Assembly: GCF_004362665.1 (NCBI RefSeq)
Contig: NZ_SNXR01000015.1
Span: 248,001 to 312,000 of the forward strand
Source of the DNA: Flavobacterium dankookense
Lineage (GTDB): Bacteria > Bacteroidota > Bacteroidia > Flavobacteriales > Flavobacteriaceae
Direction of reading: 5' to 3'
DNA: 64,000 bases
The number at the start of each line of letters is the position of its first letter. Positions within the stretch are counted from its first letter, which is position 1. Below the pieces are notes generated by a model that saw only the letters and a list, made by a program, of their open reading frames with translations, had not been told where the DNA came from and searched no databases. A program made the translations under genes and the position numbers. Positions 44,836-52,344 of the stretch are shown in pieces.

Positions 44836-46482
44836 CTATTCTCCAATCAAAACTCCCGAAATATTCCAAGAACTAAAACTCGTTCCTTCGGGTAAGCCTT
44901 GTGGAATTTTGATTTGAATATCATGTGTTCCAACTTCCAAATCACCCAAATCGATATAAATTGGAAACGTTACCATTCCTGGACACCAATTCGAGCGACT
45001 ATAATCTGACGATGATAATCCATTTGGAAAATTTCCCGAAGCTGGATTATACAATCGATACGAACCACAATCCTGTCGCCAAGGCGTAAAGCTGAAAGTT
45101 TCTTTTCCGTCTAAATAAATAGAATTCTTTTTCGGAACAAATTCGTCGCCGTTTTCCCAACCGCCATGTCCAGTTGTAACATATCGTAGTTTAGCTTTTT
45201 TCATAGGTTTGTCGAGCGTGAAATTGACCTCAAGACCTTTTTCGTTGCTGAACATCGTGCCATATTCTTGTCCAGCCATTTCCATTACATTATTGGTGCA
45301 AAATAGCGGCAAAATTTCTTTAGCTTTTGCTGAACTTTCCTCAGGATGAATAGTAATATTTGCCAAAACTTTGTGTCCGCCTTTGTCATAATTGCCAATA
45401 TTGATGCCAATCCAAACTTCTTTTCCACTTATTAGATTTGCCAAATCCGAAATGTCCTGACGATACATCACTTTGTCATGCCAAATTTTATCTTTTAACT
45501 CCAAATAATTATATTGCTTAATTCCAAAAGGAGTGAAGAAACGCATCATTTCCACAATTGGATTGTAGTTTTTTGTAGCAACAACACCTTGATACTCTTT
45601 TCCATTTCCATTAGAATAAATAGGTAAAGATTTCACACCATTATTCAAACCGTTTAAAAATGAAAGTTCTTTATCAGTAGGAATGATAAAAAACGAACCA
45701 GTTCTGTCATAAGCATCGCCATTGGATTGTTCGGTTACATCAGCAAAAATTTGACTTCCCGATTTTATAGCGGGAAATTTTACTTTTCTAACCGCAATTG
45801 TTCCATTGGCAAATCGTAAAATACTATCATTCGATATAGATTCGCTAGAAAAGTTGATAATTTGGTCTTTAAAAATTTCAATCGTAGTAAATCGACTTTT
45901 CCAAACCAAATCTTTATAAGTTAAAACATCAACATTCTTTTTTGGAAGCGAAACGACCGGAAATGCTTTGATTTTTTCCACTTTGGTTGCGGCAATAACA
46001 AAGTTTCCGTTGCGAACCATTTCGAGTACTAATCCAAGATTTTGTCCCAAAATAGTTGGCGCACCATTTACTTTTAAGTCTTCAGTGTACCAAAGTTCAA
46101 TCGTGTTGGAATTGATAATCGTTTTAGCTTTTTTACAATGGTAACCTAATATTTTTTTGGTTTCCGATAGAAATTCAAAATTTTGTTTTTTTAATGATGT
46201 GCTATCTTTTGTGGAAACAATTTCTTTTTCATTCAAATTGGTCATTTGCTGAAAGAAATTATTGTTTCGGTTAATGAAAGTCTGCTCAAAAGGGAATTCA
46301 CTTTTTTTATTTATGATTCTATCAGAACTAATTAATGATTGACTACTATTGGTAAAAACCCATATAGCATCTTGATTTTCAATCAAATTTCCGTTTGAAC
46401 TTCTTTGATAAGTGATTTTATATTCTTGCGAAAAACTGGACTTAAAAATAAAAATCAAACTAATGATTAGGAATTTTTTCAT
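44836..46482 (-). CDS. PNGase F-like peptide N-glycosidase with GLPGLI-like N-terminal domain
   Basis: 548 residues with a signal peptide (1-18, ending SFSQ). Residues about 20-190 resemble the GLPGLI family (KITYQRSS, ILGYHCKKAKT, LWYTEDLKVNGAP). Residues about 215-370 align with the PNGase F N-domain, with NGDAYDRTGSFFI matching the Asp60 region. Residues 375-548 match its C-domain (TGHGGWENGDEFV, matching Glu206, then NWCPGM). PNGase F cleaves N-glycans from asparagine. I cannot place the third active-site residue, Glu118. Longer PNGase F homologues with an extra N-terminal domain are known. Secreted, probably acting on glycoproteins. The glycosidase identification is by motif only. Confidence 0.75.
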   Translation of the reverse strand: MKKFLIISLIFIFKSSFSQEYKITYQRSSNGNLIENQDAIWVFTNSSQSLISSDRIINKKSEFPFEQTFINRNNNFFQQMTNLNEKEIVSTKDSTSLKKQNFEFLSETKKILGYHCKKAKTIINSNTIELWYTEDLKVNGAPTILGQNLGLVLEMVRNGNFVIAATKVEKIKAFPVVSLPKKNVDVLTYKDLVWKSRFTTIEIFKDQIINFSSESISNDSILRFANGTIAVRKVKFPAIKSGSQIFADVTEQSNGDAYDRTGSFFIIPTDKELSFLNGLNNGVKSLPIYSNGNGKEYQGVVATKNYNPIVEMMRFFTPFGIKQYNYLELKDKIWHDKVMYRQDISDLANLISGKEVWIGINIGNYDKGGHKVLANITIHPEESSAKAKEILPLFCTNNVMEMAGQEYGTMFSNEKGLEVNFTLDKPMKKAKLRYVTTGHGGWENGDEFVPKKNSIYLDGKETFSFTPWRQDCGSYRLYNPASGNFPNGLSSSDYSRSNWCPGMVTFPIYIDLGDLEVGTHDIQIKIPQGLPEGTSFSSWNISGVLIGE

Positions 46483-46512
46483 AAATAATTTTGAGTATAA
46501 AGGTAAATTTCT

Positions 46513-46520
46513 TACTTTTG
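46513..46520 (+). promoter_or_regulatory. -7 promoter motif for the DUF2851 gene
   Basis: TACTTTTG matches TAnnTTTG and lies 17 bp before the GTG start at 46538. Confidence 0.55.
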
Positions 46521-46537
46521 ATTTTTATTGATAATTT

Positions 46538-47806
46538 GTGAAAGAAGATTTTCTACATTATGTATGGCAATATAAGAAGTTTGATTTTTCAAACCTAAAA
46601 ACTTGTGCTGGAGATTCAGTTATAATTGTTAATTCAGGACAGTATTTACAACTTGCTGGACCTGATTTTTTTAATGCTCAAATAATTTTGAACGAACAAA
46701 AATGGGCTGGAAACGTAGAAATTCATTTAAAATCTTCCGATTGGTACTTACATCAACATGAAAATGATACTGCATATGATAATGTAATTCTCCACGTAGT
46801 ATGGGAAAACGATGTGCCAATTTTTAGAAAAGATAATAATGAAATCCCAACATTGGAACTCAAAAATTATGTTTATAAAGAAGTTTTGGAGAATTATTTG
46901 AAGCTGAAAACTCAAAAATCATGGATTTATTGTGAAAATCAAATTAAAACGATTGATGATTTTGCGCTGCAAAATTGGCAAGAACGATTGTTTTTTGAAC
47001 GATTAGAACGAAAAGAAATTCCAATTTTGGCATTGTTAAAAGAAACAGAAAATGATTGGGAAGCTGTTTTGTTTTGTATGTTAGCTAAAAATTTTGGTTT
47101 AAATACCAACGGAGAAGCTTTTTTAAAAATAGCCAAGTCAATTCCGTTTTCAGTCATTAGAAAAGAAAGTTTTGAAATAGAAAATTTGGAAGCAGTATTA
47201 TTTGGAATGTCTGATTTGATTCCACTTGAAGCAGAAGATAATTATGCAAAAGATATTCAAAAAAGATTTGATTATTGTCTTCAAAAATACCAGTTTCAAA
47301 AAAAAATAAATCCGCAAGTTCAATTTTTTAAGCATCGACCAGATAATTTTCCAACCATTCGATTGGCTCAGTTAGCAATGTTATATAATACGTATCAAAA
47401 TTTATTTTCAAAAATTATGGCTATAACAAAAACGGACGATTTCTATAAACTATTTGATATTTCAGTTTCAAATTATTGGCAAACACATTATCAATTTGAT
47501 AAAGTAAGTGCTAAGAAGAAAAAGAAGTTTTCAAAGTCTTTTATTGATTTACTCATCATAAATACGATTGTTCCAATTCAATTTTCGTATGCAAAAAGTC
47601 AAGGAAAAGAAATCACAGAGGTTATTTTAAATATTATGAATTCCATACAGTTTGAAAAAAATAGCATCGTTGAAAAGTTTGCTTTCTTTGGTATTAAATC
47701 ACAAAATGCTTTTGAAACACAATCATTATTACAATTGAAAAACGAATATTGTAATCAGGGTAAATGTTTGAATTGTGCTATTGGAATTCAACTTTTAAAA
47801 AATTAA
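46538..47806 (+). CDS. DUF2851 family protein
   Basis: 422 residues, matching the Bacteroidota DUF2851 family in its opening (MKEDFLHYVWQYKKFDF), GPDFFNAQIILNEQKWAGNVEIH near residue 45 and the C-terminal NQGKCLNCAIGIQLL with a CxxC pair. The early acidic/His region loosely recalls nuclease folds, but no function is established. The start is a GTG, chosen because no in-frame ATG exists near the conserved opening. It is followed by the pspC-like gene after 3 bp, so they form an operon. Confidence 0.85.
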   Translation: MKEDFLHYVWQYKKFDFSNLKTCAGDSVIIVNSGQYLQLAGPDFFNAQIILNEQKWAGNVEIHLKSSDWYLHQHENDTAYDNVILHVVWENDVPIFRKDNNEIPTLELKNYVYKEVLENYLKLKTQKSWIYCENQIKTIDDFALQNWQERLFFERLERKEIPILALLKETENDWEAVLFCMLAKNFGLNTNGEAFLKIAKSIPFSVIRKESFEIENLEAVLFGMSDLIPLEAEDNYAKDIQKRFDYCLQKYQFQKKINPQVQFFKHRPDNFPTIRLAQLAMLYNTYQNLFSKIMAITKTDDFYKLFDISVSNYWQTHYQFDKVSAKKKKKFSKSFIDLLIINTIVPIQFSYAKSQGKEITEVILNIMNSIQFEKNSIVEKFAFFGIKSQNAFETQSLLQLKNEYCNQGKCLNCAIGIQLLKN

Positions 47807-47809
47807 ATT

Positions 47810-48037
47810 ATGTCACCAATAATAAAATTAAAATACTTCTTTGAGAAACACGGTTTTCACGTTTCTTCTCGCTTGGCCGATAAACTAGGAATGCGAGCTT
47901 CAAATGTTCGATTGTTTTTTATCTACATCACTTTTGTAACCGCGGGTTTGTGGTTTGGCGTATATCTAACATTGGCGTTTTGGATACGATTAAAAGATTT
48001 AATCAGAGGCAAAAGAACTTCCGTTTTTGACTTATGA
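47810..48037 (+). CDS. PspC domain membrane protein
   Basis: 75 residues. A short cytoplasmic stretch (GFHVSSRLADKLGMRASNVRL) is followed by one hydrophobic helix (FFIYITFVTAGLWFGVYLTLAFW) and a basic tail, the usual PspC-domain layout. PspC proteins sense or respond to envelope stress in proteobacteria. In Bacteroidota the role is not established. The gene lies 3 bp after the DUF2851 gene and overlaps the next by 4 bp. Confidence 0.8.
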   Translation: MSPIIKLKYFFEKHGFHVSSRLADKLGMRASNVRLFFIYITFVTAGLWFGVYLTLAFWIRLKDLIRGKRTSVFDL

Positions 48038-48915
48038 ACACTCAAGACTCCTTTCTACAAACCCTACTAAGTTATTCTAAAAGTCAACGAATTGGAATAA
48101 TTATGTTGTTTTTATTGATTTTTATTTGCCAACTAATCTACTTTTTTTTCAATTTTAAATCAGTTGAAAACAATGTTAGTGAAAAAGAAAAATGGCTGTC
48201 GTATCAAAAAGAAATCGATAGTTTAAAATTGCTAAAGTCAAATTATAAACCAACCATTTATCCTTTTAATCCAAACTTCATTACCGATTTTAAAGGCTAT
48301 AAACTTGGAATGTCCGTAGCAGAGATAGATAGATTATTAGCTTTTAGAAAGCAAAATAAATTTGTAAATTCAGCTAAAGAATTTCAACAAGTAACCCAAG
48401 TTTCGGACAGTTTGTTAAACGCGATTTCACCTTATTTCAAATTTCCTGATTGGGTAAAAAACAAAAAGAATTTTTCCAATTCGTTTGAGAAAAAAGATTT
48501 TTCAAAAACCGAAAAGAAAATCATTTTAGATATAAATCTAGCAACGCAAGAAGATTTGATGAAAGTTTACGGAATAGGCGAAGGATTATCTAAAAGAATT
48601 TTAGAACAAAAAGAAAAGTTTGGCGCTTTTGTCAGCATGGAACAAATGACTGATGTCTGGGGTTTATCTCCCGAAGTTATTGACAATTTGAATAAAAGTT
48701 TTTTTGTAAAAAATACAACAAGCCTAAAAAAGATTAAAATCAATTCAGCTACTATCAAAGAGTTATCTCAGTTTCCCTATTTTAGATATGCTCTAGCCAA
48801 AGAGATAGTAACATATCGAAGTATGAACAATGATATAAAAATTGAGGATTTAGCAAAAATTAAAGGATTTCCTGTTGAAAAAATAAAAATAATTGCCTTA
48901 TATTTGGAATTCTAA
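48034..48915 (+). CDS. helix-hairpin-helix (ComEA-like) membrane-anchored protein
   Basis: 293 residues. An N-terminal membrane anchor (IGIIMLFLLIFICQLIYFFF, about 20-40) is followed by three helix-hairpin-helix modules near residues 95-140, 165-225 (DINLATQEDLMKVYGIG, GLSKRILEQKE) and 230-290 (INSATIKELSQFP, IKGFPVEKIKII). ComEA-type modules bind DNA without sequence preference, so a role in DNA uptake is possible, but similar proteins in Bacteroidota are uncharacterised. The ATG overlaps the pspC-like stop (ATGA), implying translational coupling. Confidence 0.82.
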   Translation: MNTQDSFLQTLLSYSKSQRIGIIMLFLLIFICQLIYFFFNFKSVENNVSEKEKWLSYQKEIDSLKLLKSNYKPTIYPFNPNFITDFKGYKLGMSVAEIDRLLAFRKQNKFVNSAKEFQQVTQVSDSLLNAISPYFKFPDWVKNKKNFSNSFEKKDFSKTEKKIILDINLATQEDLMKVYGIGEGLSKRILEQKEKFGAFVSMEQMTDVWGLSPEVIDNLNKSFFVKNTTSLKKIKINSATIKELSQFPYFRYALAKEIVTYRSMNNDIKIEDLAKIKGFPVEKIKIIALYLEF

Positions 48916-48945
48916 AAAAATAGAATAAAAATCAGCATTATTTAT

Positions 48946-50115
48946 ATGAATTCATCATACTTTACAGAAGAACACGAATTATTTAGAAAGAGTTTACAAG
49001 ATTTTTTGCGAGTTGAAGTAGTGCCACACATCGAAAAATGGGAAAAAACGGGTACGATAGAACGCTTCATCTGGAAAAAATTTGGTGAAATGGGCTTTTT
49101 CGGGATTGCCTATCCCGAAGCCTATGGCGGATTGAATTTGGATTTGTTTTATACTGTTATATTTTTAGAAGAACTCCAAAAAATAAAATCTTCTGGTTTT
49201 GCAGCCGCAATGTGGGCACATTCTTATCTAGCAATGACACATCTAAACGCAGAAGGAGACGAGCGCATAAAACAAGACTACTTAGCAACCAGTATTTCTG
49301 GTGAAAAAATTGGAGCATTATGTATCACTGAACCTTTTGGCGGAAGTGATGTGGCTGGAATGAAAACCACCGCAGTAAAAAATGGCGATAAATACATAAT
49401 CAACGGTTCCAAAACATTCATAACCAATGGTGTTTATGCTGATTATTATGTAGTTGCTGCAAAAACATCACCTGAATTAGGAAATAAAGGAATTAGCATA
49501 TTTCTGATGGATACCAATTTGAAAGGAATAACAGCAACCAAATTGGATAAATTAGGATGGCGTGCTTCAGATACAGCCGAAATATCATTCGATAATGTAG
49601 AAATTCCGCTAGAAAACCTGATGGGCGAAGAGGGAAAAGGATTTCCATACATCATGCAACATTTTGCTTTAGAACGATTAATCATGGCAATCAATGCACA
49701 CGCTAGAGCCGAATATGCCATAGATTACACCATAAATTACATGTCAGAACGTGAAGCATTTGGCACAACAATAAATAAATTCCAAGCACTAAGACACACT
49801 ATGGTCGAACATGCAACTGACGTTGAACATTGTAAAATATTCAATTATGCAGCCGTAGACAGATTAAACAAAGGTGAATATGTTGTCAAAGAAGCAACTA
49901 TGGCAAAACTTAAATCAACCAAAGTAGCCGATGAAACCATCTACAGTTGCCTTCAAATGCTTGGCGGTTATGGTTACATGGAAGAATACCCTTTGGCACG
50001 ATTACTTCGCGACAGTCGACTTGGACCAATCGGCGGAGGAACATCCGAAATACTAAAGGAAATTTTATCAAAAATGATAATAGACAAACAAAATTATCAG
50101 CCAGCAGTCAAGTGA
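48946..50115 (+). CDS. acyl-CoA dehydrogenase
   Basis: 389 residues, the usual family length. FAD- and substrate-binding signatures are LCITEPFGGSDVAGMKTTAV near residue 126 and the C-terminal LQMLGGYGYMEEYPLARLLRDSR near 345-365, where the catalytic Glu is expected in YMEEYP. GPIGGGTSEILKEIL ends the domain. It oxidises acyl-CoA to enoyl-CoA, passing electrons to ETF. The chain-length specificity is not visible. It starts 30 bp after the helix-hairpin-helix gene, and its terminator is within dispersed element copy D. Confidence 0.92.
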   Translation: MNSSYFTEEHELFRKSLQDFLRVEVVPHIEKWEKTGTIERFIWKKFGEMGFFGIAYPEAYGGLNLDLFYTVIFLEELQKIKSSGFAAAMWAHSYLAMTHLNAEGDERIKQDYLATSISGEKIGALCITEPFGGSDVAGMKTTAVKNGDKYIINGSKTFITNGVYADYYVVAAKTSPELGNKGISIFLMDTNLKGITATKLDKLGWRASDTAEISFDNVEIPLENLMGEEGKGFPYIMQHFALERLIMAINAHARAEYAIDYTINYMSEREAFGTTINKFQALRHTMVEHATDVEHCKIFNYAAVDRLNKGEYVVKEATMAKLKSTKVADETIYSCLQMLGGYGYMEEYPLARLLRDSRLGPIGGGTSEILKEILSKMIIDKQNYQPAVK

Positions 50116-50138
50116 TAAATCCAACAAAGATGATAAGA

Positions 50139-50284
50139 AGCCAATCCAGCTATCCACTATTATCTTTTTTATAAAATTATGTTTTTCTAAATATAAAAAA
50201 AGGAGCTTCCGTTGGTCGCTCTTTTTTTATATGAAAAACTATAATTTCATTAAAAAAGGATAACCGTTTCAATCTGGGCTAAAA
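50139..50284 (+). repeat. dispersed element copy D
   Basis: Ends AGCCAATCCAGCTATCC and GGATAACCGTTTCAATCTGG plus GCTA match the family. The core carries GGAGC-TTCCGTTGGTC-GCTC flanked by A- and T-tracts. It lies between the acyl-CoA dehydrogenase and rpsU. Confidence 0.65.
50193..50230 (+). terminator. terminator inside element copy D
   Basis: ATAAAAAAAGGAGC and GCTCTTTTTTTAT pair with one bulge and a short loop, followed by the T-tract. It is the likely terminator of the acyl-CoA dehydrogenase transcript. Confidence 0.65.
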
Positions 50285-50323
50285 ATAATTAACAAATCAC
50301 AATTCATAATTCAAAATTATTAT

Positions 50324-50331
50324 TACTTTTG
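50324..50331 (+). promoter_or_regulatory. -7 promoter motif for rpsU
   Basis: TACTTTTG matches TAnnTTTG, 31 bp before the rpsU ATG. The expected start of transcription leaves the Shine-Dalgarno sequence in the leader. Confidence 0.6.
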
Positions 50332-50344
50332 CACCCACTAAACG

Positions 50345-50354
50345 AGAGGAGGTG
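50345..50354 (+). promoter_or_regulatory. strong Shine-Dalgarno sequence before rpsU
   Basis: AGAGGAGGTG contains a near-perfect anti-SD complement, about 10 nt before the ATG. Other genes here lack one. In Flavobacteriia bS21 helps hide the 16S anti-SD, and a strong SD on rpsU is proposed to let ribosomes lacking bS21 raise its synthesis. Confidence 0.85.
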
Positions 50355-50362
50355 TCTAAATT

Positions 50363-50557
50363 ATGTTGATTATACCAATTAAAGACGGAGAAAACATTGA
50401 TAGAGCATTAAAGCGCTACAAGAGAAAATTTGATAAAACTGGAACTGTAAGACAACTTAGAGCGCGTCAAGCGTTTACTAAACCATCTGTAGTTAGAAGA
50501 GCGCAAGTTCAAAAAGCAGCTTATATTCAAAACTTAAGAGACAATGTAGAAGGATAA
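50363..50557 (+). CDS. rpsU: 30S ribosomal protein bS21
   Basis: 64 residues, very basic, with the family's IPIKDGENIDRALKRYKRKF opening and the VRQLRARQAFTKPSVVRR helix. It sits on the small subunit platform near the 16S 3' end. It starts after a strong SD, which fits autogenous control through bS21-dependent masking of the anti-SD. A terminator hairpin follows and overlaps the xerC start region. Confidence 0.97.
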   Translation: MLIIPIKDGENIDRALKRYKRKFDKTGTVRQLRARQAFTKPSVVRRAQVQKAAYIQNLRDNVEG

Positions 50558-50577
50558 AAAATCCTTTTAATAATATG

Positions 50578-50623
50578 ACCGTTACATTATAAAGTTTCAT
50601 AACTTTGATGTAACGGTTTTTTT
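50578..50623 (+). terminator. rpsU terminator ending at the xerC start codon, with -7 motif in its loop
   Basis: ACCGTTACAT at 50578-50587 and ATGTAACGGT at 50608-50617 form a perfect 10-bp stem. T617-T623 is the U-tract, and the next base is the A of the xerC ATG. TAACTTTG at 50600-50607 in the loop matches the -7 consensus. Confidence 0.8.
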
Positions 50624-51520
50624 ATGGAAAATTTTAAAAATAAATTTCAAGATTATCTGCAACTAGAGAAAAATTATTCCCAGCACACTTCATTGGCGTA
50701 TCTTGCTGATCTTAATTTTTTCCATGACTACATTAAAAAAGAATTCGAACAAGAAAATTTATTGGAAGTTAATTATTCTCTAATTCGTTCTTGGATAGTA
50801 TTACTGTCAGATAAAGGAATTTCGAATACGTCAATAAATAGAAAAATTTCCTCACTAAAAGCGTTTTACAAATTTCTATTAAAAACTAAACAAATAGAAT
50901 CAAGTCCGCTGCTAAAACACAAAGCATTAAAAACTCAAAAAAAACTTCAAATACCCTTTTCAGAAAAAGAACTTGATGCTGTGCTGAATCAGATACCATT
51001 CCAAGATGGATTTGAAGGAGTAAGAGATAAATTAATAATAGATTTGTTTTACTCAACAGGGATTCGAAGAACAGAATTGATCAATTTAAAATTTCAAAAC
51101 GTTGATTTGTCAAACAATACGATTAAGGTTTTAGGAAAAAGGAATAAAGAGAGGTTGATACCAATGCTTCCAAATTTAAAAAATCAAATCAAGAAGTATT
51201 TGATAGAAAGATCGGATTTACAATCTATTAGTGACAAAGAGTATTTTTTTCTATTGTTAAATGGAGTTAAAATGAACGATTCGTTTGTGTATCGAATAAT
51301 AAATTATTACTTTAGTAATGTTTCTGAAAAAGTAAAAAAGAGTCCGCATATATTAAGACACACTTTTGCGACTCATTTGCTTAACAATGGAGCAGATATA
51401 AATTCAGTAAAAGAATTATTAGGACATTCAAGTTTAGCATCAACACAAGTATATACAAATAGTAGTTTGTCAGAATTAAAAAAAGTATATAGCAATGCTC
51501 ATCCAAGGAATGAAAAATAA
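50624..51520 (+). CDS. xerC: tyrosine recombinase XerC/XerD type
   Basis: 298 residues. An N-terminal SAM-like core-binding domain (1-90) precedes the catalytic domain, with Arg in STGIRRTEL near 146, Lys in VLGKRNKERL near 172, HILRHTFATH near 241, LGHSSL near 264 and the nucleophile Tyr in STQVYTNS near 276. Length and placement after rpsU point to the chromosome-dimer resolvase rather than a mobile-element integrase, and no att-like repeats are seen. The ATG directly follows the rpsU terminator U-tract, and the predicted leader is about ten nucleotides at most. hpf follows after 33 bp. Confidence 0.93.
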   Translation: MENFKNKFQDYLQLEKNYSQHTSLAYLADLNFFHDYIKKEFEQENLLEVNYSLIRSWIVLLSDKGISNTSINRKISSLKAFYKFLLKTKQIESSPLLKHKALKTQKKLQIPFSEKELDAVLNQIPFQDGFEGVRDKLIIDLFYSTGIRRTELINLKFQNVDLSNNTIKVLGKRNKERLIPMLPNLKNQIKKYLIERSDLQSISDKEYFFLLLNGVKMNDSFVYRIINYYFSNVSEKVKKSPHILRHTFATHLLNNGADINSVKELLGHSSLASTQVYTNSSLSELKKVYSNAHPRNEK

Positions 51521-51553
51521 TTCAAAAAATGTTTAATCAATAAAAATAGTATT

Positions 51554-51856
51554 ATGAAGGTAAATGTTCATGCGGTAAATTTCACTGTCGACAGAAAATT
51601 AGTTGATTTCATTCAAGAAAGATTGATGAAACTTAATAAATATTATGACAAAGTTGTCTCTTCTGACGTTTTTTTAAAGGTAGAAAAGACAAGTGAGAAA
51701 GAAAATAAAATTGTAGAAGTAAAAATTCATGTACCAGGAGATGATTTTATGGTTAAAAAGCAATGCAAAACTTTCGAGGAAGCAGTTGAATTGTCATCAG
51801 AATCTCTAGAAAGATTGTTAGTAAAACGCAAAGAAAAAATCAGAACACATATTTAA
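51554..51856 (+). CDS. hpf: ribosome hibernation-promoting factor, HPF/YfiA family
   Basis: 100 residues with the beta-alpha-beta-beta-beta-alpha pattern of short HPF/YfiA (VNVHAVNFTVDRKLVDFIQERL, KENKIVEVKIHVPGDDFMVKK, FEEAVELSSESLERLLVKRKEK). It binds the 30S decoding area in stationary phase and blocks translation. It lacks the C-terminal dimerisation domain of long HPF. It lies 33 bp after xerC and 90 bp before the tRNA cluster. Confidence 0.9.
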   Translation: MKVNVHAVNFTVDRKLVDFIQERLMKLNKYYDKVVSSDVFLKVEKTSEKENKIVEVKIHVPGDDFMVKKQCKTFEEAVELSSESLERLLVKRKEKIRTHI

Positions 51857-51876
51857 ATAATTTTTTTATAAAAATG

Positions 51877-51907
51877 TTTTGATTAAAAGATAAAATCCAT
51901 ACATTTG
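51877..51907 (+). promoter_or_regulatory. promoter of the tRNA-tuf cluster
   Basis: TTTTG at 51877-51881 and TACATTTG at 51900-51907, 18 bp apart, match the Bacteroidota TTG / TAnnTTTG promoter. It lies 39 bp before tRNA-Thr. Confidence 0.75.
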
Positions 51908-51910
51908 CAG

Positions 51911-51937
51911 TCCGTTAGAAATAGCGGGCTTTTTTTA
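51911..51937 (+). terminator. weak hairpin with T-run upstream of tRNA-Thr
   Basis: TCCGTT-AGAAAT-AGCGG followed by GCTTTTTTT. The 5-bp stem is short. It could be the hpf terminator or a leader hairpin, since it begins about where the tRNA promoter should start transcription. Confidence 0.4.
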
Positions 51938-51946
51938 TTGAATAAT

Positions 51947-52020
51947 GCCAGCGTAGCTCAGTTGGCTAGAGCAGCTGATTTGTAATCAGCAGGTCGTGGG
52001 TTCGAATCCCTCCGCCGGCT
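51947..52020 (+). tRNA. tRNA-Thr(TGT)
   Basis: 74 nt. Anticodon stem GCTGA/TCAGC with loop TTTGTAA gives anticodon TGT. D-loop AGCTCAGTTGG and T-loop TTCGAAT are standard. The acceptor GCCAGCG/CGCCGGC has an A-C mismatch at position 4 and the T-stem GTGGG/CCCTC a T-T mismatch. CCA is not encoded. Confidence 0.95.
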
Positions 52021-52053
52021 CAAAAAGGCATATTGTTTTTGATAAAAAAAGTT

Positions 52054-52135
52054 GGGGAGATACTCAAGCGGCCAACGAGGGCGGACTGTAAATCCGCTGA
52101 CTACGTCTTCGCAGGTTCGAATCCTGCTCTCCCCA
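52054..52135 (+). tRNA. tRNA-Tyr(GTA)
   Basis: 82 nt, with the long variable arm of bacterial tRNA-Tyr. Acceptor GGGGAGA/TCTCCCC pairs fully. Anticodon stem GCGGA/TCCGC with loop CTGTAAA gives GTA. CCA is not encoded. Confidence 0.97.
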
Positions 52136-52182
52136 CAAAAGAATTTAGAAAAAAGAATTTGGAAATTTCTAAGTTCTCAATT

Positions 52183-52204
52183 CTATCCCGAAGTTTCGGG
52201 ACTG
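52183..52204. repeat. TCCCGAA-GT-TTCGGGA palindrome between tRNA-Tyr and tRNA-Thr
   Basis: The same 7-bp-arm palindrome as in dispersed element copy E. It sits in the 80-bp gap where other bacteria with this cluster have tRNA-Gly. Confidence 0.75.
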
Positions 52205-52215
52205 GACTCACAAAA

Positions 52216-52287
52216 GCCGGTGTAGCTCAGGGGTAGAGTGCTTCCTTGGTAAGGAAGAGGTCACGGGTTCAATTCCCGTCATTGGCT
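52216..52287 (+). tRNA. tRNA-Thr(GGT)
   Basis: 72 nt. Acceptor GCCGGTG/CATTGGC pairs with two G-T wobbles. Anticodon stem CTTCC/GGAAG with loop TTGGTAA gives GGT. T-stem ACGGG/CCCGT is perfect. It lies 57 bp before tuf. Confidence 0.96.
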
Positions 52288-52344
52288 CAAAATTGTAAAA
52301 TTTGAACACTAATAAATATATAACTAAGTTTAAAATTAATTAAA

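Noticed and set aside
49105-49125. CTATCCCGAAG resembling the TCCCGAA palindrome
   Set aside because: Only one arm is present and it lies in the acyl-CoA dehydrogenase frame, so the match is chance.
50624-51520. Tyrosine recombinase considered as a mobile-element integrase
   Set aside because: Its length, the rpsU-xerC-hpf context and the absence of att-like repeats or cargo fit the housekeeping XerC/D.
52033-52236. A 67-codon frame covering tRNA-Tyr
   Set aside because: It is formed by tRNA and spacer sequence and is not a protein gene.
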